Shown: positions 1-8,532 of the stretch, piece after piece | Numbering within the stretch: position 1 is the stretch's first letter | How the letters are laid out: each line of letters begins with the position of its first letter | Source of the DNA: WHSW01 sp963705955 | GTDB taxonomy: Bacteria; Actinomycetota; Thermoleophilia; Solirubrobacterales; 70-9 | Length of the DNA stretch: 64,000 bases | Direction of reading: 5' to 3' | Assembly: GCA_963705955.1 (NCBI GenBank) | Contig: CAVPLH010000010.1 | Coordinates: 62,001 to 126,000, forward strand | Translations under genes and position numbers: made by a program | The notes under the pieces: model-generated | Seen by the model: the letters and a program-made list of their open reading frames with translations, nothing else | Database searches by the model: none | What the model was told of the DNA's origin: nothing

Positions 1-726
1 TCGATCACCGTGTGCAGGTCGACCGGCGGCCTCGGGATCTCGCCGGGTGAGGTGACGAGCCGGATCTGGATCTGACCGCTGCGCCGCCCCTCGCGGACGA
101 TCAGGTTGCGCAGGATCCCGGTGTCCGCACGGCTGTCGTAGGCGCTGAGCGGCTCCGCCCGCGCCCACTCGCGGACCGCGTTTCGCGCCGCGTTGTTGGC
201 CTCCGAAGCGAGCCTGCAGTCCTCGAGGTCGACGATCTCGGACCAGCTCCCGCGGCGGTGAAAGCCGAGCGCCAGGGCACCGTCGCGCTCCCCGAACGAG
301 TACTCGAGCTTGTTCCGATAGCGCCAGCCGTCGACCGCGGGCAGGATCGGCGAGAGCTCGAAGCCATCGAGCCGGCCGAGCCGTCGCAGCGCCTCCGCGA
401 CCTGCCGGGACTTCTCGGCCAGCTGGCGGTCGTAGGACAGCCCCTGCCAGGGAGCGCCGGGGCAGGGCTCGCCCTCGTGGGTGCACGCGTCGGCGACCCG
501 GTCGGGGCTCGGGCGCAGCAGCTCGACCGAGGCCGCCTCGGCGTAGTCGCGTCTTCGCCTTCGTCAGCCGCGCTCGGACGCGATCGCCCGGCAGCGCACC
601 GGCGACGAAGACGACGTAGCCGTTCGCGCGGGCGACGCCCCGCCCTCCCTGGGCGAGCGAGTCGATCTCGAGATCGAGCTCTTCCCCCGTCTGTGGGCGT
701 GCGGGTCGCGTGCGGGTCGAATCCAC
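1..726 (-). CDS. TrmA/RlmD-family RNA (uracil-5-)-methyltransferase, partial and frameshifted
   Basis: The N-terminal part of a SAM-dependent 5-methyluridine methyltransferase; the C-terminal catalytic domain lies beyond the left edge. GTG at 726 follows a GGAG site. The first ~60 codons encode a TRAM-like segment (GGRGVARANGYVVFVAGALP), then the frame breaks near 547. Dropping one base there restores RYAEA and a continuous family-like sequence through the W-RYRNK-EYSFG motif and GFHRRGS to base 1. Family members carry a C-x5-C-x2-C...C iron-sulfur site. Here the second pair reads CPGAPW, so the third cysteine is Ala, while the later Cys (LEDC) is present. The family call is firm; rRNA versus tRNA substrate is not decided. 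The break is probably a sequencing insertion. Confidence 0.75.
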   Translation of the reverse strand, partial: MDSTRTRPARPQTGEELDLEIDSLAQGGRGVARANGYVVFVAGALPGDRVRARLTKAKTRLRRGGLGRAAAPEPRPGRRRVHPRGRALPRRSLAGAVLRPPAGREVPAGRGGAATARPARWLRALADPARGRRLALSEQARVLVRGARRCPGARLSPPRELVRDRRPRGLQARFGGQQRGAKRGPRVGAGGAAQRLRQPCGHRDPAQPDRPRGAAQRSDPDPARHLTRRDPEAAGRPAHGDR

Positions 727-766
727 GCTCCTATCGTTGCAGTCGGCGACCGGAGCGCGGCGGTGC

Positions 767-1556
767 TCAGCTCTGCAGGCGCTTCTCGATCGCGTCGAGG
801 ATGCTCTTTCGCCCCTTGCCGCGCTTCTCGAGCGTCCGCACCTTGCGCAGCTCGGCCTTGTTCAGGTCGCCGAGCCGTGACCTGATCTGCGACGCGGTGA
901 GCTGGTCGTAGGCGGCGATCGGTGGGTCGGCCGCGACCCCGCTGCGGCGCCGCAGCTTGTCGGCCTCGGCGAGTGGACGGTCGGCGGCATCGCGGGCGGC
1001 GCGACCGACGCGCCCGGCGGCCCGGGTCGCCTGCTTGCGTGTCGACGCGGTCCTGGACTCGATCCCCCTGCGGGCCTTGGACGTCCTGCCCTCGAGCTCA
1101 CGGCGCGCCTGCTCGAGCAGCTTCTCGAGGTCGCGGATCAGGTCGTCGGTCGCCTTGCGGCTCTTGCTGACCAGGTTGGAGACGAGCTCGTTGGCGTCGC
1201 CGCGCGTCATCCGTCCGCGCTTCACGGCGTCGTCGGCGACCTCCTGGATCCGGTCGCGGGAGATCGTCACGTTCTCCTCGAGGGCGCTGCGGCTGCGATC
1301 GAGCGCCTCGCGGAAAGCCTGCACGCTCTTGTCCGAGCGGCCGGCGGAGGCGCGGCTCGCGGCGCCCGCCCGGCTGCCCGCGGAGGCGCGGCTCGCGGCG
1401 CCCGCCCGCCCGCCGGCCTTCGTGCCACCGCGCTTCGCGCCACCGCGCTTTGCCGCCGCTTCGCTTCGCCGTGCTCGCGGCGCCTCGCTTTGCGGTGCTC
1501 GCCGGGCGCTTGCGCGCTCCGCCGCTGGACTTCGAGCCTCCGGACCTGGTCGCCAT
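767..1556 (-). CDS. Histone H1-like Lys/Arg/Ala-rich protein, frameshifted
   Basis: ATG at 1556 sits behind a strong AGGAGG site and opens a basic, low-complexity N-terminus (AKR/ASTAKR). The frame breaks near 1454. Skipping one base continues as AKRGGAKRGGTKAGG, then two AASRASAGSRAG-type repeats encoded by a nearly identical ~29-bp DNA repeat (about 1345-1412). The last ~185 residues are predicted helical and coiled (LEKLLEQARRELEGR) and end in a SAP/Rho-N-like segment (YDQLTASQIRSRLGDL ... LDAIEKRLQS). The composition suggests a nucleoid-associated or DNA-binding protein; this is inference from composition and the C-terminal motif. It lies just upstream of the methyltransferase on the same strand. 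Confidence 0.65.
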
Positions 1557-1607
1557 CTGTTCCTCCTGGAGCTGGGGCTGCGGGTCGATTGGTTGCTTGG
1601 GACTATC

Positions 1608-2456
1608 TCATCCCCGCGGCCGGCGCGCAGCGGTTCGCACCGAATCGCCGACCACGTCGAAGATCGCCTCGACCGGAGCGTGATCGGAGAGCCGGACCGC
1701 GAGGCCGCGGTCGGAGATCTCGCGCCGCGCCGGCGGCCACGGGGTCGGCGGTTCGATCAGCGCCAACCCGCGGACGAGCAGATGGTCGAGTGAGCCCGGG
1801 GCGGTCGGCGGGGCGAGCTCGAAGCCGTCGCGGAGCCGGCCGAAGATCTCCGTCTCGGAGGGGCGAAGGTTGAGGTCGCCGCCGAGGATCAGCGGCGAGT
1901 CGCCGGCCAACCGGCAGGCGTGCTCGGCAGCGCGAAGGACCTCCTGCTCGGCGTCCGCCCGCAGGGAGCGGCCGGCGCTCGCGTGCAGGTTCGCGATCCA
2001 GACCTCGGACCCGGTGGCGGCGGGCAGCGCGCGGGTCAGCGCCATCACCCGACGCTCGGGGTGGGGACCCGGGCAGAGCTCGAGCTCGTGCCGCTCGAGG
2101 ATCTCGCCACGAACCAGGGTCAGGTTCGAGCCGCCCTCGTTGGAGGCGATCAGGTCCGGGTTGAGGCGCCCGGCGAGCGCCCGGATCGCGCCGAGCGAGT
2201 TGCGCGAGGTGAGCGCACGGTGTGAGGCGGCGCCCGCCTCGCCCGCCAACGTCGTCGACCAGCTCGGAGGCGACTCCTGAAACAGGGCGACGTCCCAGTT
2301 CGCCGCCGCGATCAGGGCGGCGAACTCAGCTCGCAGAGGGCGGTTGACCTGGGCGTGGGTGGCGCCGCGCTCGGTGATCCGCAGGAGGCGCGAGCGCCAG
2401 CTGAGCAGTTTCGGATCAGGAGGGAAGTCGCGCCCGTGAAACAGGTTCCAGGTCAT
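1608..2456 (-). CDS. Endonuclease/exonuclease/phosphatase (EEP) family protein
   Basis: The product is about 282 residues with the EEP fold: MTWNLFHGRD at the start (N of TWN), FQE (metal-binding Glu), IANLH, GGDLNLRP (the GDxN motif) and a final SDHAPVEA (catalytic Asp-His). Family members cut phosphodiester or phosphomonoester bonds with Mg2+; no signal peptide is seen and the substrate is unknown. I chose ATG 2456 because GGAG lies 9 bases upstream. ATG 2477 is also in frame and would leave only four bases before the divergent argF start at 2482. A much longer upstream reading frame exists but runs antisense to argF and is not credible. Confidence 0.8.
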   Translation of the reverse strand: MTWNLFHGRDFPPDPKLLSWRSRLLRITERGATHAQVNRPLRAEFAALIAAANWDVALFQESPPSWSTTLAGEAGAASHRALTSRNSLGAIRALAGRLNPDLIASNEGGSNLTLVRGEILERHELELCPGPHPERRVMALTRALPAATGSEVWIANLHASAGRSLRADAEQEVLRAAEHACRLAGDSPLILGGDLNLRPSETEIFGRLRDGFELAPPTAPGSLDHLLVRGLALIEPPTPWPPARREISDRGLAVRLSDHAPVEAIFDVVGDSVRTAARRPRG

Positions 2457-2481
2457 CGCATGGAGCTCCATGGCCATAGAA

Positions 2482-3381
2482 TGCCCGGCTTGAACGGGTC
2501 GCCGCGACACTTTCTGACCGGCGAGGAGCTCAGTGCCGCCGAGCTCAACGCGCTGCTCGACCGGGCGATCGAGCTGAAGGCTGGCCGGAAACGGGGACTC
2601 GGAGCGACCGCGCTCGCCGGACGCACGGTCGCGCTGTTCTTCGAGCGTCCCTCGACCCGGACCCGCGTCTCGTTCCAGGTCGGCGTTGCGGAGCTCGGTG
2701 GACACCCACTCGCGCTGCGAGCCGACGAGCTGCAGCTCGGACGGGGCGAGTCGATCGGCGACACCGCCCGGGTGTTGTCGCGATACCTGCACGCGATCGT
2801 GATCCGCGCGGGCTCGGACGGGACGGTCGCCGAGCTCGCCGCCGACTCCGAGATCCCGGTGGTCAACGCGCTGACGCCCCTTCACCATCCGTGCCAGGCG
2901 CTCGCCGACCTGATGACCCTGCGAGAACGTTTCGGGACGCTCGACGGGATCTCGCTCGCCTACGTCGGCGACGGCAACAACGTCGCTCGGTCGCTGGCGA
3001 TTCTCGGCGCCATCGCAGGAGTCGAGGTGCGGGTCGCGGCCCCACCGGGCTACGAGCTCGAGCCCGGGCTGGCGGCAATCGACACCGACGACGCCGCGCG
3101 CGCGGCGGCCGGGGCCGACGCGCTCTACACCGACGTCTGGGTCAGCATGGGCGACGAGGCCGAAGCCGACGCGCGTCGTGTCGCGCTGGCGCCCTACCGG
3201 CTCGATTCGGGGCTCCTCGCCCTCGCCGCCGAGCGCGCCGTCGTCCTCCATTGCCTACCTGCTCACCCGGGCGAGGAGGTCGCCGCGGAGCGTCCTCTAC
3301 GGCCCCCGCTCGGCGGTCTGGGACCAGGCCGAGAACCGCCTCCACGCCCAGAAGGCGCTGCTCGAGTTGCTGGTCGGCTGA
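2482..3381 (+). CDS. argF: Ornithine carbamoyltransferase, frameshifted near the C-terminus
   Basis: The enzyme catalyses carbamoyl phosphate + ornithine to citrulline in arginine biosynthesis. Visible motifs are the carbamoyl-phosphate loop FERPSTRTRVSF, HHPCQALADLMT, DVWVSMGDE (ornithine site) and HCLPAHPGEEV with the catalytic Cys. The frame breaks at about 3291. Omitting one C gives VLYGPRSAVWDQAENRLHAQ and a stop at 3379-3381, which is the normal OTC C-terminus; without the correction the protein continues into nonsense. Length is about 299 residues, normal for the family. ATG 2482 lacks a clear ribosome site, so the message may be leaderless. Confidence 0.92.
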
Positions 3382-3441
3382 CGCAGACCGCGTTCGCGGA
3401 GGCGAGGACGGTCGTGGACTCGTCCTAGACTCCGTTTCCCC

Positions 3442-3513
3442 GGCCCCGTGGTGTACCGGTCAGCACGCGGCCCTTTCAAGGCCGAAGAACGGGTTCGATC
3501 CCCGTCGGGGCTA
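3442..3513 (+). tRNA. tRNA-Glu (anticodon TTC)
   Basis: The 72-nt cloverleaf has acceptor stem GGCCCCG (3442-3448) pairing with CGGGGCT (3506-3512), with a G-U at the first pair. The anticodon loop CTTTCAA sits in a GGCC/GGCC stem, and the T-loop is GGTTCGATCC. CCA is not encoded. It lies in the gap between argF and lgt, seven bases before the lgt start. Confidence 0.93.
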
Positions 3514-3519
3514 TAGCGC

Positions 3520-4332
3520 ATGCAGCCGGAGATCCACCTAGGCCCGATAACGCTCCAGACCTTCGGGATCATGTTCGCGCTCGGGTTCGTCGCCTCCGGG
3601 ATCCTGATCGCGCGCCGCCTCAAGGAGCTCGGCAAGCCCGTCGACTGGGCCTACGAGATGATCTTCGCGGCGTTGGTCGGCGGGATCGTCGGCGCTCGGC
3701 TCGACTTCGTGATCGAGAACTACGACGCGGTCTCCGACGACCTGCTCGGCAACATCTTCTCCGGCGCGGGGCTGGTCTGGTACGGCGGCGCGATCGGCGG
3801 CGCGATCGGCGTCTTGCTCTGGGCGCGCTGGAGGCGGATGTTCAACCTGACCCTGCTCGACATCTGCGCCCCGGCGCTGGCGATCGGTTACGCGGTCGGC
3901 CGGATCGGATGTCAGCTCTCCGGCGACGGCGACTACGGCATCCCCTGGGACGGCCCGTGGGCGATGGCCTATCCGCACGGGACGGTCGCCACCGACGTCC
4001 CGGTTCACCCGACCCCGATCTACGAGACGATCTCGATGGGGCTCGTCACCTACGTGCTCTGGCGGCTGCGGTTCACGTTCCGGCCCGGGCTCCTGTTCGC
4101 GCTCTATCTGGCGCTCGCCGGAACCGAGCGCTTCCTGGTCGAGTTCATCCGTCGCAACGAGGACGTCGCGCTCGGCCTCACCCAGGCGCAGCTCGTCAGC
4201 CTTGCGATGGTCCTCGCCGGGGGCGTCTGGCTGCTCGCCAAGGCGCGCCGAGACGAGCTGATCAGACCGCCGGCGGAGCGAAACCCGAGCTTTCCCCGCC
4301 TCGGCGCGGCCTCGACCTCGGCGGGCGGCTAG
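3520..4332 (+). CDS. lgt: Prolipoprotein diacylglyceryl transferase
   Basis: An integral membrane enzyme that moves diacylglycerol from phosphatidylglycerol to the lipobox cysteine of prolipoproteins. It has 270 residues and about seven hydrophobic segments. Diagnostic motifs are the N-terminal LGPITLQTFGIMFALGF helix, GLVWYGGAIGG, the Lgt signature GRIGCQLSGDGDYG, VHPTPIYE and ERFLVEFIRRNE. The signature is the variant form (CQLSGDGDYG rather than GNFxNxExxG). Its substrates in this window include the lipoproteins at 10.7, 58.4 and 59.0 kb. Confidence 0.95.
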   Translation: MQPEIHLGPITLQTFGIMFALGFVASGILIARRLKELGKPVDWAYEMIFAALVGGIVGARLDFVIENYDAVSDDLLGNIFSGAGLVWYGGAIGGAIGVLLWARWRRMFNLTLLDICAPALAIGYAVGRIGCQLSGDGDYGIPWDGPWAMAYPHGTVATDVPVHPTPIYETISMGLVTYVLWRLRFTFRPGLLFALYLALAGTERFLVEFIRRNEDVALGLTQAQLVSLAMVLAGGVWLLAKARRDELIRPPAERNPSFPRLGAASTSAGG

Positions 4333-4353
4333 CGGCGGGCCTCCGCCGAACCG

Positions 4354-5106
4354 CTAGGCCGACCGCAGCAGCCCGCCGTCGATCGGGATCGAGGTCCCGG
4401 TGATGTAGGCGGCGCGCGCCGAGGCGAGGAAGGCGACCAGGTCGCCGTACTCCTCGGGTCGGCCGAGCCGCTCGGCGGGAATGCCCTCGACGGCGCCGCG
4501 CTCCATCTCCTCCCAGCCGCCCCAGTTCGCGGCCAGCCGGTCGGTTGCGAAGCGACCCGTGGCGACGTCGTTGACCGTCACGCCGTCGGCCGCCACCTCG
4601 CCCGCCAGGGTCTTCAGGAACCCGATCAGCCCGGGCCGGTGCGAGTTCGAGAGTGCCAGCCCGGCGATCGGCTCGCGGGTCGAGCTCGAGCCGACGTTGA
4701 CGATCCGCCCCCAGCCGCGCTCCCGCATCCCCGGCAGCACCGCCTCGATCAGGACCCGCGGTGCCAGGACGAGGGAGTCATAGGCGTTCCGCCACGCCTC
4801 GAGGTCGGCGTCGAGCGCGAGGCCGACCGGCGGGCCGCCGGTGTTGGTTACCAGGATCTCCACCGGACCGAATCGGGCCTCGACCTCGCCCGGCAGCCGC
4901 GCCAACCGCTCGAGGTCGGCCGTGTCGGCCTCGAATGCGCCCACCTCGCCGTCGATCGCCGTCGCTGCTTTCCGGAGCCGATCCAGCGACCGGCTCGCGA
5001 TCGCGACCCGCGCTCCCTCGCGCGCGAGCGCCGCCGCGATCCCATGCCCGATTCCCTTGCTCGCGCCCAATACGAGCGCCACCCGTCCCTCGATCCCCAG
5101 GTCCAC
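4354..5106 (-). CDS. Atypical short-chain dehydrogenase/reductase
   Basis: A Rossmann-fold SDR of about 250 residues. The cofactor motif is GASKGIG and the central strand reads VTNTGGPP. After the catalytic Ser region (NVGSSS) the usual Tyr-x3-Lys is replaced by LALSNSHRPGL, so Tyr becomes Ser and Lys becomes Arg, while the following FLKTLA helix is retained. A subgroup of SDRs shares this substitution, so it need not be dead, but classical SDR chemistry is doubtful. I chose GTG 5106 (VDLGIEGRVALV) because longer starts would run into the divergent gene at 5204. GTG 5115 is an alternative. Confidence 0.85.
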   Translation of the reverse strand: MDLGIEGRVALVLGASKGIGHGIAAALAREGARVAIASRSLDRLRKAATAIDGEVGAFEADTADLERLARLPGEVEARFGPVEILVTNTGGPPVGLALDADLEAWRNAYDSLVLAPRVLIEAVLPGMRERGWGRIVNVGSSSTREPIAGLALSNSHRPGLIGFLKTLAGEVAADGVTVNDVATGRFATDRLAANWGGWEEMERGAVEGIPAERLGRPEEYGDLVAFLASARAAYITGTSIPIDGGLLRSA

Positions 5107-5203
5107 CGTGCCCACGTTATCGCCAGCCGATCGCGCCAGGTAGGGTCGGACACGAGTTGGCGGAGAAGGATCTCTACGAGCAGCTCGCCGACCCGCCGGC
5201 AGC

Positions 5204-6151
5204 GTGAACGAGGACTTCAAGCGCTCGCGCCGCTTCGGCCTCGTCGGCGTCGGCGTCGTCGCCGCGCTGGCCGCGGCGATCGCGCTCGTCTATGGAAGCG
5301 GGACCGCCCATCCGACCGGGGCGCTGATCGCGATCCTGGCGCTGGTCTTCGGATTCGTGGCGGTGCTGATCGTCCTCCAGCGACGCGACCTCGACGCGGC
5401 CGCCGGTCGCCCCGTGGCGGCCGGCTCAGGTCCGGTCGCCGATCCGACCCTCGTAGACAGCGGCGACCTGCTCGGCGACCTCGCGATCGGGCCGATCGAC
5501 GACGCTGCCCTCGCCGCCGCCGGCGGGCGCACCTGGGGGATCGCCCGGACCTCGATCAACGGGGGCGCGGTGATCATGGTGCTGATCTTCTGCGCCGTCG
5601 TGCCCTGGATCCTGTTCACGTTCGTCTGGTCGCTGGTCGTCTTCGTGCCGATCATCGTCGCCTACGCGGTCTACCTGGCGGCCCGCCTGCTCCGACCGGG
5701 GGGCACGCTCGAGCGTGTCTACGACGACTCGTCGGCGACGCTCGGGCCGCTCGGCCTCGAGCTGACCGAGACGCCCAGGGTCGCGGTCGAGCAGCGGACC
5801 GGCTCGCCGGGCGCCCAGGCGAGGCTGAAGGGCGCCGTCGCCTACGCGGGTGAGCGGCACGGCCGGCCGGTCTCGATCCGGATCGCGGGCCGCTGCACCG
5901 TCACCCTCGGCGGCGCGGTCGAGGAGTTCACCGTCGGCTCCGAAGGAGAGCGCCTCCGCGCCGCCGACGGAGCGCCTCCGGCGGTCGTCGCGGTGCTCGA
6001 GGCGCTGCGTCCGTCCTCGTTCTGGAAGGGGGTGACGGCGAGCGGCGGCTCGCTCGGCGTGACGGTGCAGCGCGGGCGCAACGGCGGCGAGCACTGGATG
6101 CGCGACCTATGGCTCGCCGAGCATCTCGCGGACGCGGCAGAGGCTCGATGA
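5204..6151 (+). CDS. Hypothetical multi-pass membrane protein
   Basis: The product has 315 residues with two hydrophobic segments near the N-terminus (VGVVAALAAAIALVYG and GALIAILALVFGFVAVLIV). A second hydrophobic hairpin follows at about residues 125-165 (VIMVLIFCAVVPWILFTF, VVFVPIIVAYAVYLAA), then a soluble C-terminal domain with beta-rich character. I do not recognise the family. The GTG start has no good ribosome site. A 16-codon reading frame at 5157-5207 ends with a stop that overlaps this start (GTGA), so the true N-terminus may include that piece if one base is wrong. Divergent from the SDR. Confidence 0.7.
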   Translation: MNEDFKRSRRFGLVGVGVVAALAAAIALVYGSGTAHPTGALIAILALVFGFVAVLIVLQRRDLDAAAGRPVAAGSGPVADPTLVDSGDLLGDLAIGPIDDAALAAAGGRTWGIARTSINGGAVIMVLIFCAVVPWILFTFVWSLVVFVPIIVAYAVYLAARLLRPGGTLERVYDDSSATLGPLGLELTETPRVAVEQRTGSPGAQARLKGAVAYAGERHGRPVSIRIAGRCTVTLGGAVEEFTVGSEGERLRAADGAPPAVVAVLEALRPSSFWKGVTASGGSLGVTVQRGRNGGEHWMRDLWLAEHLADAAEAR

Positions 6152-6203
6152 TCGGCGACGCGCAGGGGCGGTTGCGGTCGGCGCCGAGTTCGGATCAGCG
6201 GGC

Positions 6204-8438
6204 TCAGCGGTGGCCGCGCTTGCGCACGCCCATGATCTGCTTCGCGGCACCGAGCGTCTCGGCGCTCGTCACCTTCGCTGTCACCGGTAGGCGGCCGTGA
6301 CTGCGCAGGTACTTGCGGGCCCGCGCAGTCGGCTTCAGGTTGACGTGACGCTTCGCGCCGCCCGCGAGCTGGAACTTGACCTTGGCGACGGTGAACGACC
6401 GCTTGCCCTTCACCCCGCGTGACTTGAGCACGATCTTGCCGCCGCGGCAGGTCTCGAACTCGCTCGGGCACTTGACCTTGGCGCGCAGCTTCGAGCCGGC
6501 GACCTTGATCGGTCCGGCGGTCAGCTTCGCGCGCGGGTCGCGGCCCTTGTAGTCGAAGGCGAGCTTCGCGCCCTTCGGCAGCACCTTCGGCGCCGGCGCC
6601 TCGACGAGGCCGTTGAGAGCGCCCGGTTTGTCGCGGACCGGAAGCCGCAGCTCGAGGTTCGAGACGGTGACGTTCTGCTGGTCGTTCGAGGGGCGCCCGT
6701 AGCTGTTCAGCGAGCTGCCTCCGGCATCGGCCGGGAGCAGCTCGAGCTTCGCGACGTGGCCCTCGTCGAAGTGCCAGCCGTTCGCGTGCAGCTGGAACAC
6801 CTGCTTGCTCGGACCCCCGCTCGCCGGCCTCAGAAGGTTGCGTGCGATCAACTGTTCCTGGCCGTCGGGGCCGACGTCGAGCAGCCGCGCGGCGACCTGC
6901 GAGGTGTCGCCGGGAAGCGTGAACTCGGCGATCACCGTCGGTGAACCGAGCAGCGTGTAGCCCTCGGCGGGCGCCGGGTCGAGCCGGTAGGTCGCGACGC
7001 CGGGCTGGTCGGCGCCGTCGGCCTTCGCGCAGGCGCCACCGCCGCTGACCGGATCGAACTTCGCCGCGATCGTCGGGTCGCCCGAGCCGGCGACGATCGT
7101 CTGCGCGGCGCTCGAGTCGAAGCGGATCTCACCCGGGGCGAGGCGGGCCCAGGTCTTGGCGAGGAAGGGGCCGCCGTCGGGCTCGCTCGCAGGGCAGGTC
7201 TGCGTGAAGGCCTCGACGCCGGTGAACGGCTCCGGGCCCGTGCCCTTGACGAAGTGGTCGAACCAGTCGAGCTCGCGCTGGCGCAGCTCGCCGTTGACGT
7301 TCGGCTTGCTGGTCGAGCGCGGGTGTCCGGCGACCTCCCCGAAGGCGAGCGAGACGATCGCATCGTCGTCCTCGGTCAGGGTGCGGTTGTAGTAACGCAG
7401 CGCCTCGTCGGCCGGGAACAGGTCGTCGGTGAACCCGTTCGCCCAGAAGATCGGGGCCGGGGTGACGCTGTCGTCGATGTAGTACGCGGAGTGATGTGCG
7501 GTGATCTCGTCGCGGATCGCCGCGGCGGCGGGGTTGCTGTCGTACGGCTCGCCCGCGTTGAGCTGCGCCATCCACGTGATCAGGTCGGCGCTCGGATCGA
7601 CTCCGGGCGGCGAGTAGAACCCGGGGGCTCCGAGGCCGGAGAGATAGAGGCCCTGGACCAGCGATTCCTTCAGCACCCCGAACCGGCCCGTGTAGGGGTT
7701 GTCGGCGGTGTAATCGAGCGTCCCACCGTTCGGGGCCAGGGCGTAGGCGAGGTCCGACCAGGTGATGCTCGGCGTCGCCGCAGCGATCTCCATCGGCGTG
7801 CCGTTCGGGCTCGTCCACGGGACGAGGCTGCCGTCCGGCAGCATCATCCGATTACGAAGCGCGGCCAGGGCCAGGGAGATCCCGCCCCCGTACGAGCCCC
7901 CGATCGCGCCGATCTTCTGTGGGTCGATCAGGCCGGCGTCCGCGAGCTTGCCCGCGAACAGCTGTGCGTCGCGGACCTCATAGCGGGTGTCGTCGAGGCG
8001 CACGTAGCCGCTCGCGCAGCCGGCCGGGTCGGCGGCTTGGGAGGCGGCCGAGCCGCACGACTCCCGGAAGCCACGGTCGGTCATCGAGAAGGTCGCGTAA
8101 CCGCGGTCGAGAAACCGCTGCATGTTCGAGAGCCCGATCTTGCCGCCGCCGTAGCCGTGGAAGAGCATGATCAGCGGGTAGCCCCCGTCGGCACCGGAAG
8201 ACGGCGCGGGCGGGAACGCGACGTTGACGTCGAGCGGTACGCCGTCGAAGGTCTTGGTCGTGCTGCGCGGGCTCGGTGATCCGCAGAACCGGATCCCGTC
8301 GCTCTGCGTCGTGCAGCCGACGTCGCCGCCGAAGACGCTGTCGATCGCGGCCCCCGCGGCCTGCGGGGCGAGCAGCGCGCCGACGATCGCGATCAGTGCG
8401 GCGACGGCCCTCGATCCCCGCGGCAACCTGCCCTGCAT
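6204..8438 (-). CDS. Secreted X-Pro dipeptidyl-peptidase (S15)-like alpha/beta hydrolase
   Basis: About 744 residues. A signal peptide (AVAALIAIVGALLAPQAAGA) is followed by an alpha/beta hydrolase domain with LIMLFHGYGGGK, the nucleophile elbow GSYGGG, NGFTDDLFP (acid) and AGHPRS (His). A PepX C-terminal jelly-roll-like region follows (PTVIAEFTLPGDTSQVAARLLDV ... LPVRDKP). A Cys-containing Lys/Arg-rich tail of about 110 residues (CPSEFETCRGGKIVLKS) ends in basic residues and may bind the envelope. ATG 8438 is chosen because an AGAGGAGCGAGG site precedes it and the signal peptide begins there. Probably a secreted peptidase, acyl-ester or cocaine-esterase-like hydrolase; substrate unknown. Confidence 0.85.
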   Translation of the reverse strand: MQGRLPRGSRAVAALIAIVGALLAPQAAGAAIDSVFGGDVGCTTQSDGIRFCGSPSPRSTTKTFDGVPLDVNVAFPPAPSSGADGGYPLIMLFHGYGGGKIGLSNMQRFLDRGYATFSMTDRGFRESCGSAASQAADPAGCASGYVRLDDTRYEVRDAQLFAGKLADAGLIDPQKIGAIGGSYGGGISLALAALRNRMMLPDGSLVPWTSPNGTPMEIAAATPSITWSDLAYALAPNGGTLDYTADNPYTGRFGVLKESLVQGLYLSGLGAPGFYSPPGVDPSADLITWMAQLNAGEPYDSNPAAAAIRDEITAHHSAYYIDDSVTPAPIFWANGFTDDLFPADEALRYYNRTLTEDDDAIVSLAFGEVAGHPRSTSKPNVNGELRQRELDWFDHFVKGTGPEPFTGVEAFTQTCPASEPDGGPFLAKTWARLAPGEIRFDSSAAQTIVAGSGDPTIAAKFDPVSGGGACAKADGADQPGVATYRLDPAPAEGYTLLGSPTVIAEFTLPGDTSQVAARLLDVGPDGQEQLIARNLLRPASGGPSKQVFQLHANGWHFDEGHVAKLELLPADAGGSSLNSYGRPSNDQQNVTVSNLELRLPVRDKPGALNGLVEAPAPKVLPKGAKLAFDYKGRDPRAKLTAGPIKVAGSKLRAKVKCPSEFETCRGGKIVLKSRGVKGKRSFTVAKVKFQLAGGAKRHVNLKPTARARKYLRSHGRLPVTAKVTSAETLGAAKQIMGVRKRGHR

Positions 8439-8532
8439 CCTCGCTCCTCTCTCGGGCCGCATCCCGGCGGCGCTGACGGCGTCCGAGAATATCCAACCTC
8501 CGCTCGGCGCCGAAGTTGCGGGAGGCTCGCCC

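Noticed and set aside
7254..8279. A 341-codon plus-strand frame over the secreted hydrolase.
   Set aside because: Antisense shadow; the minus strand carries a complete S15-like hydrolase with signal peptide and triad.
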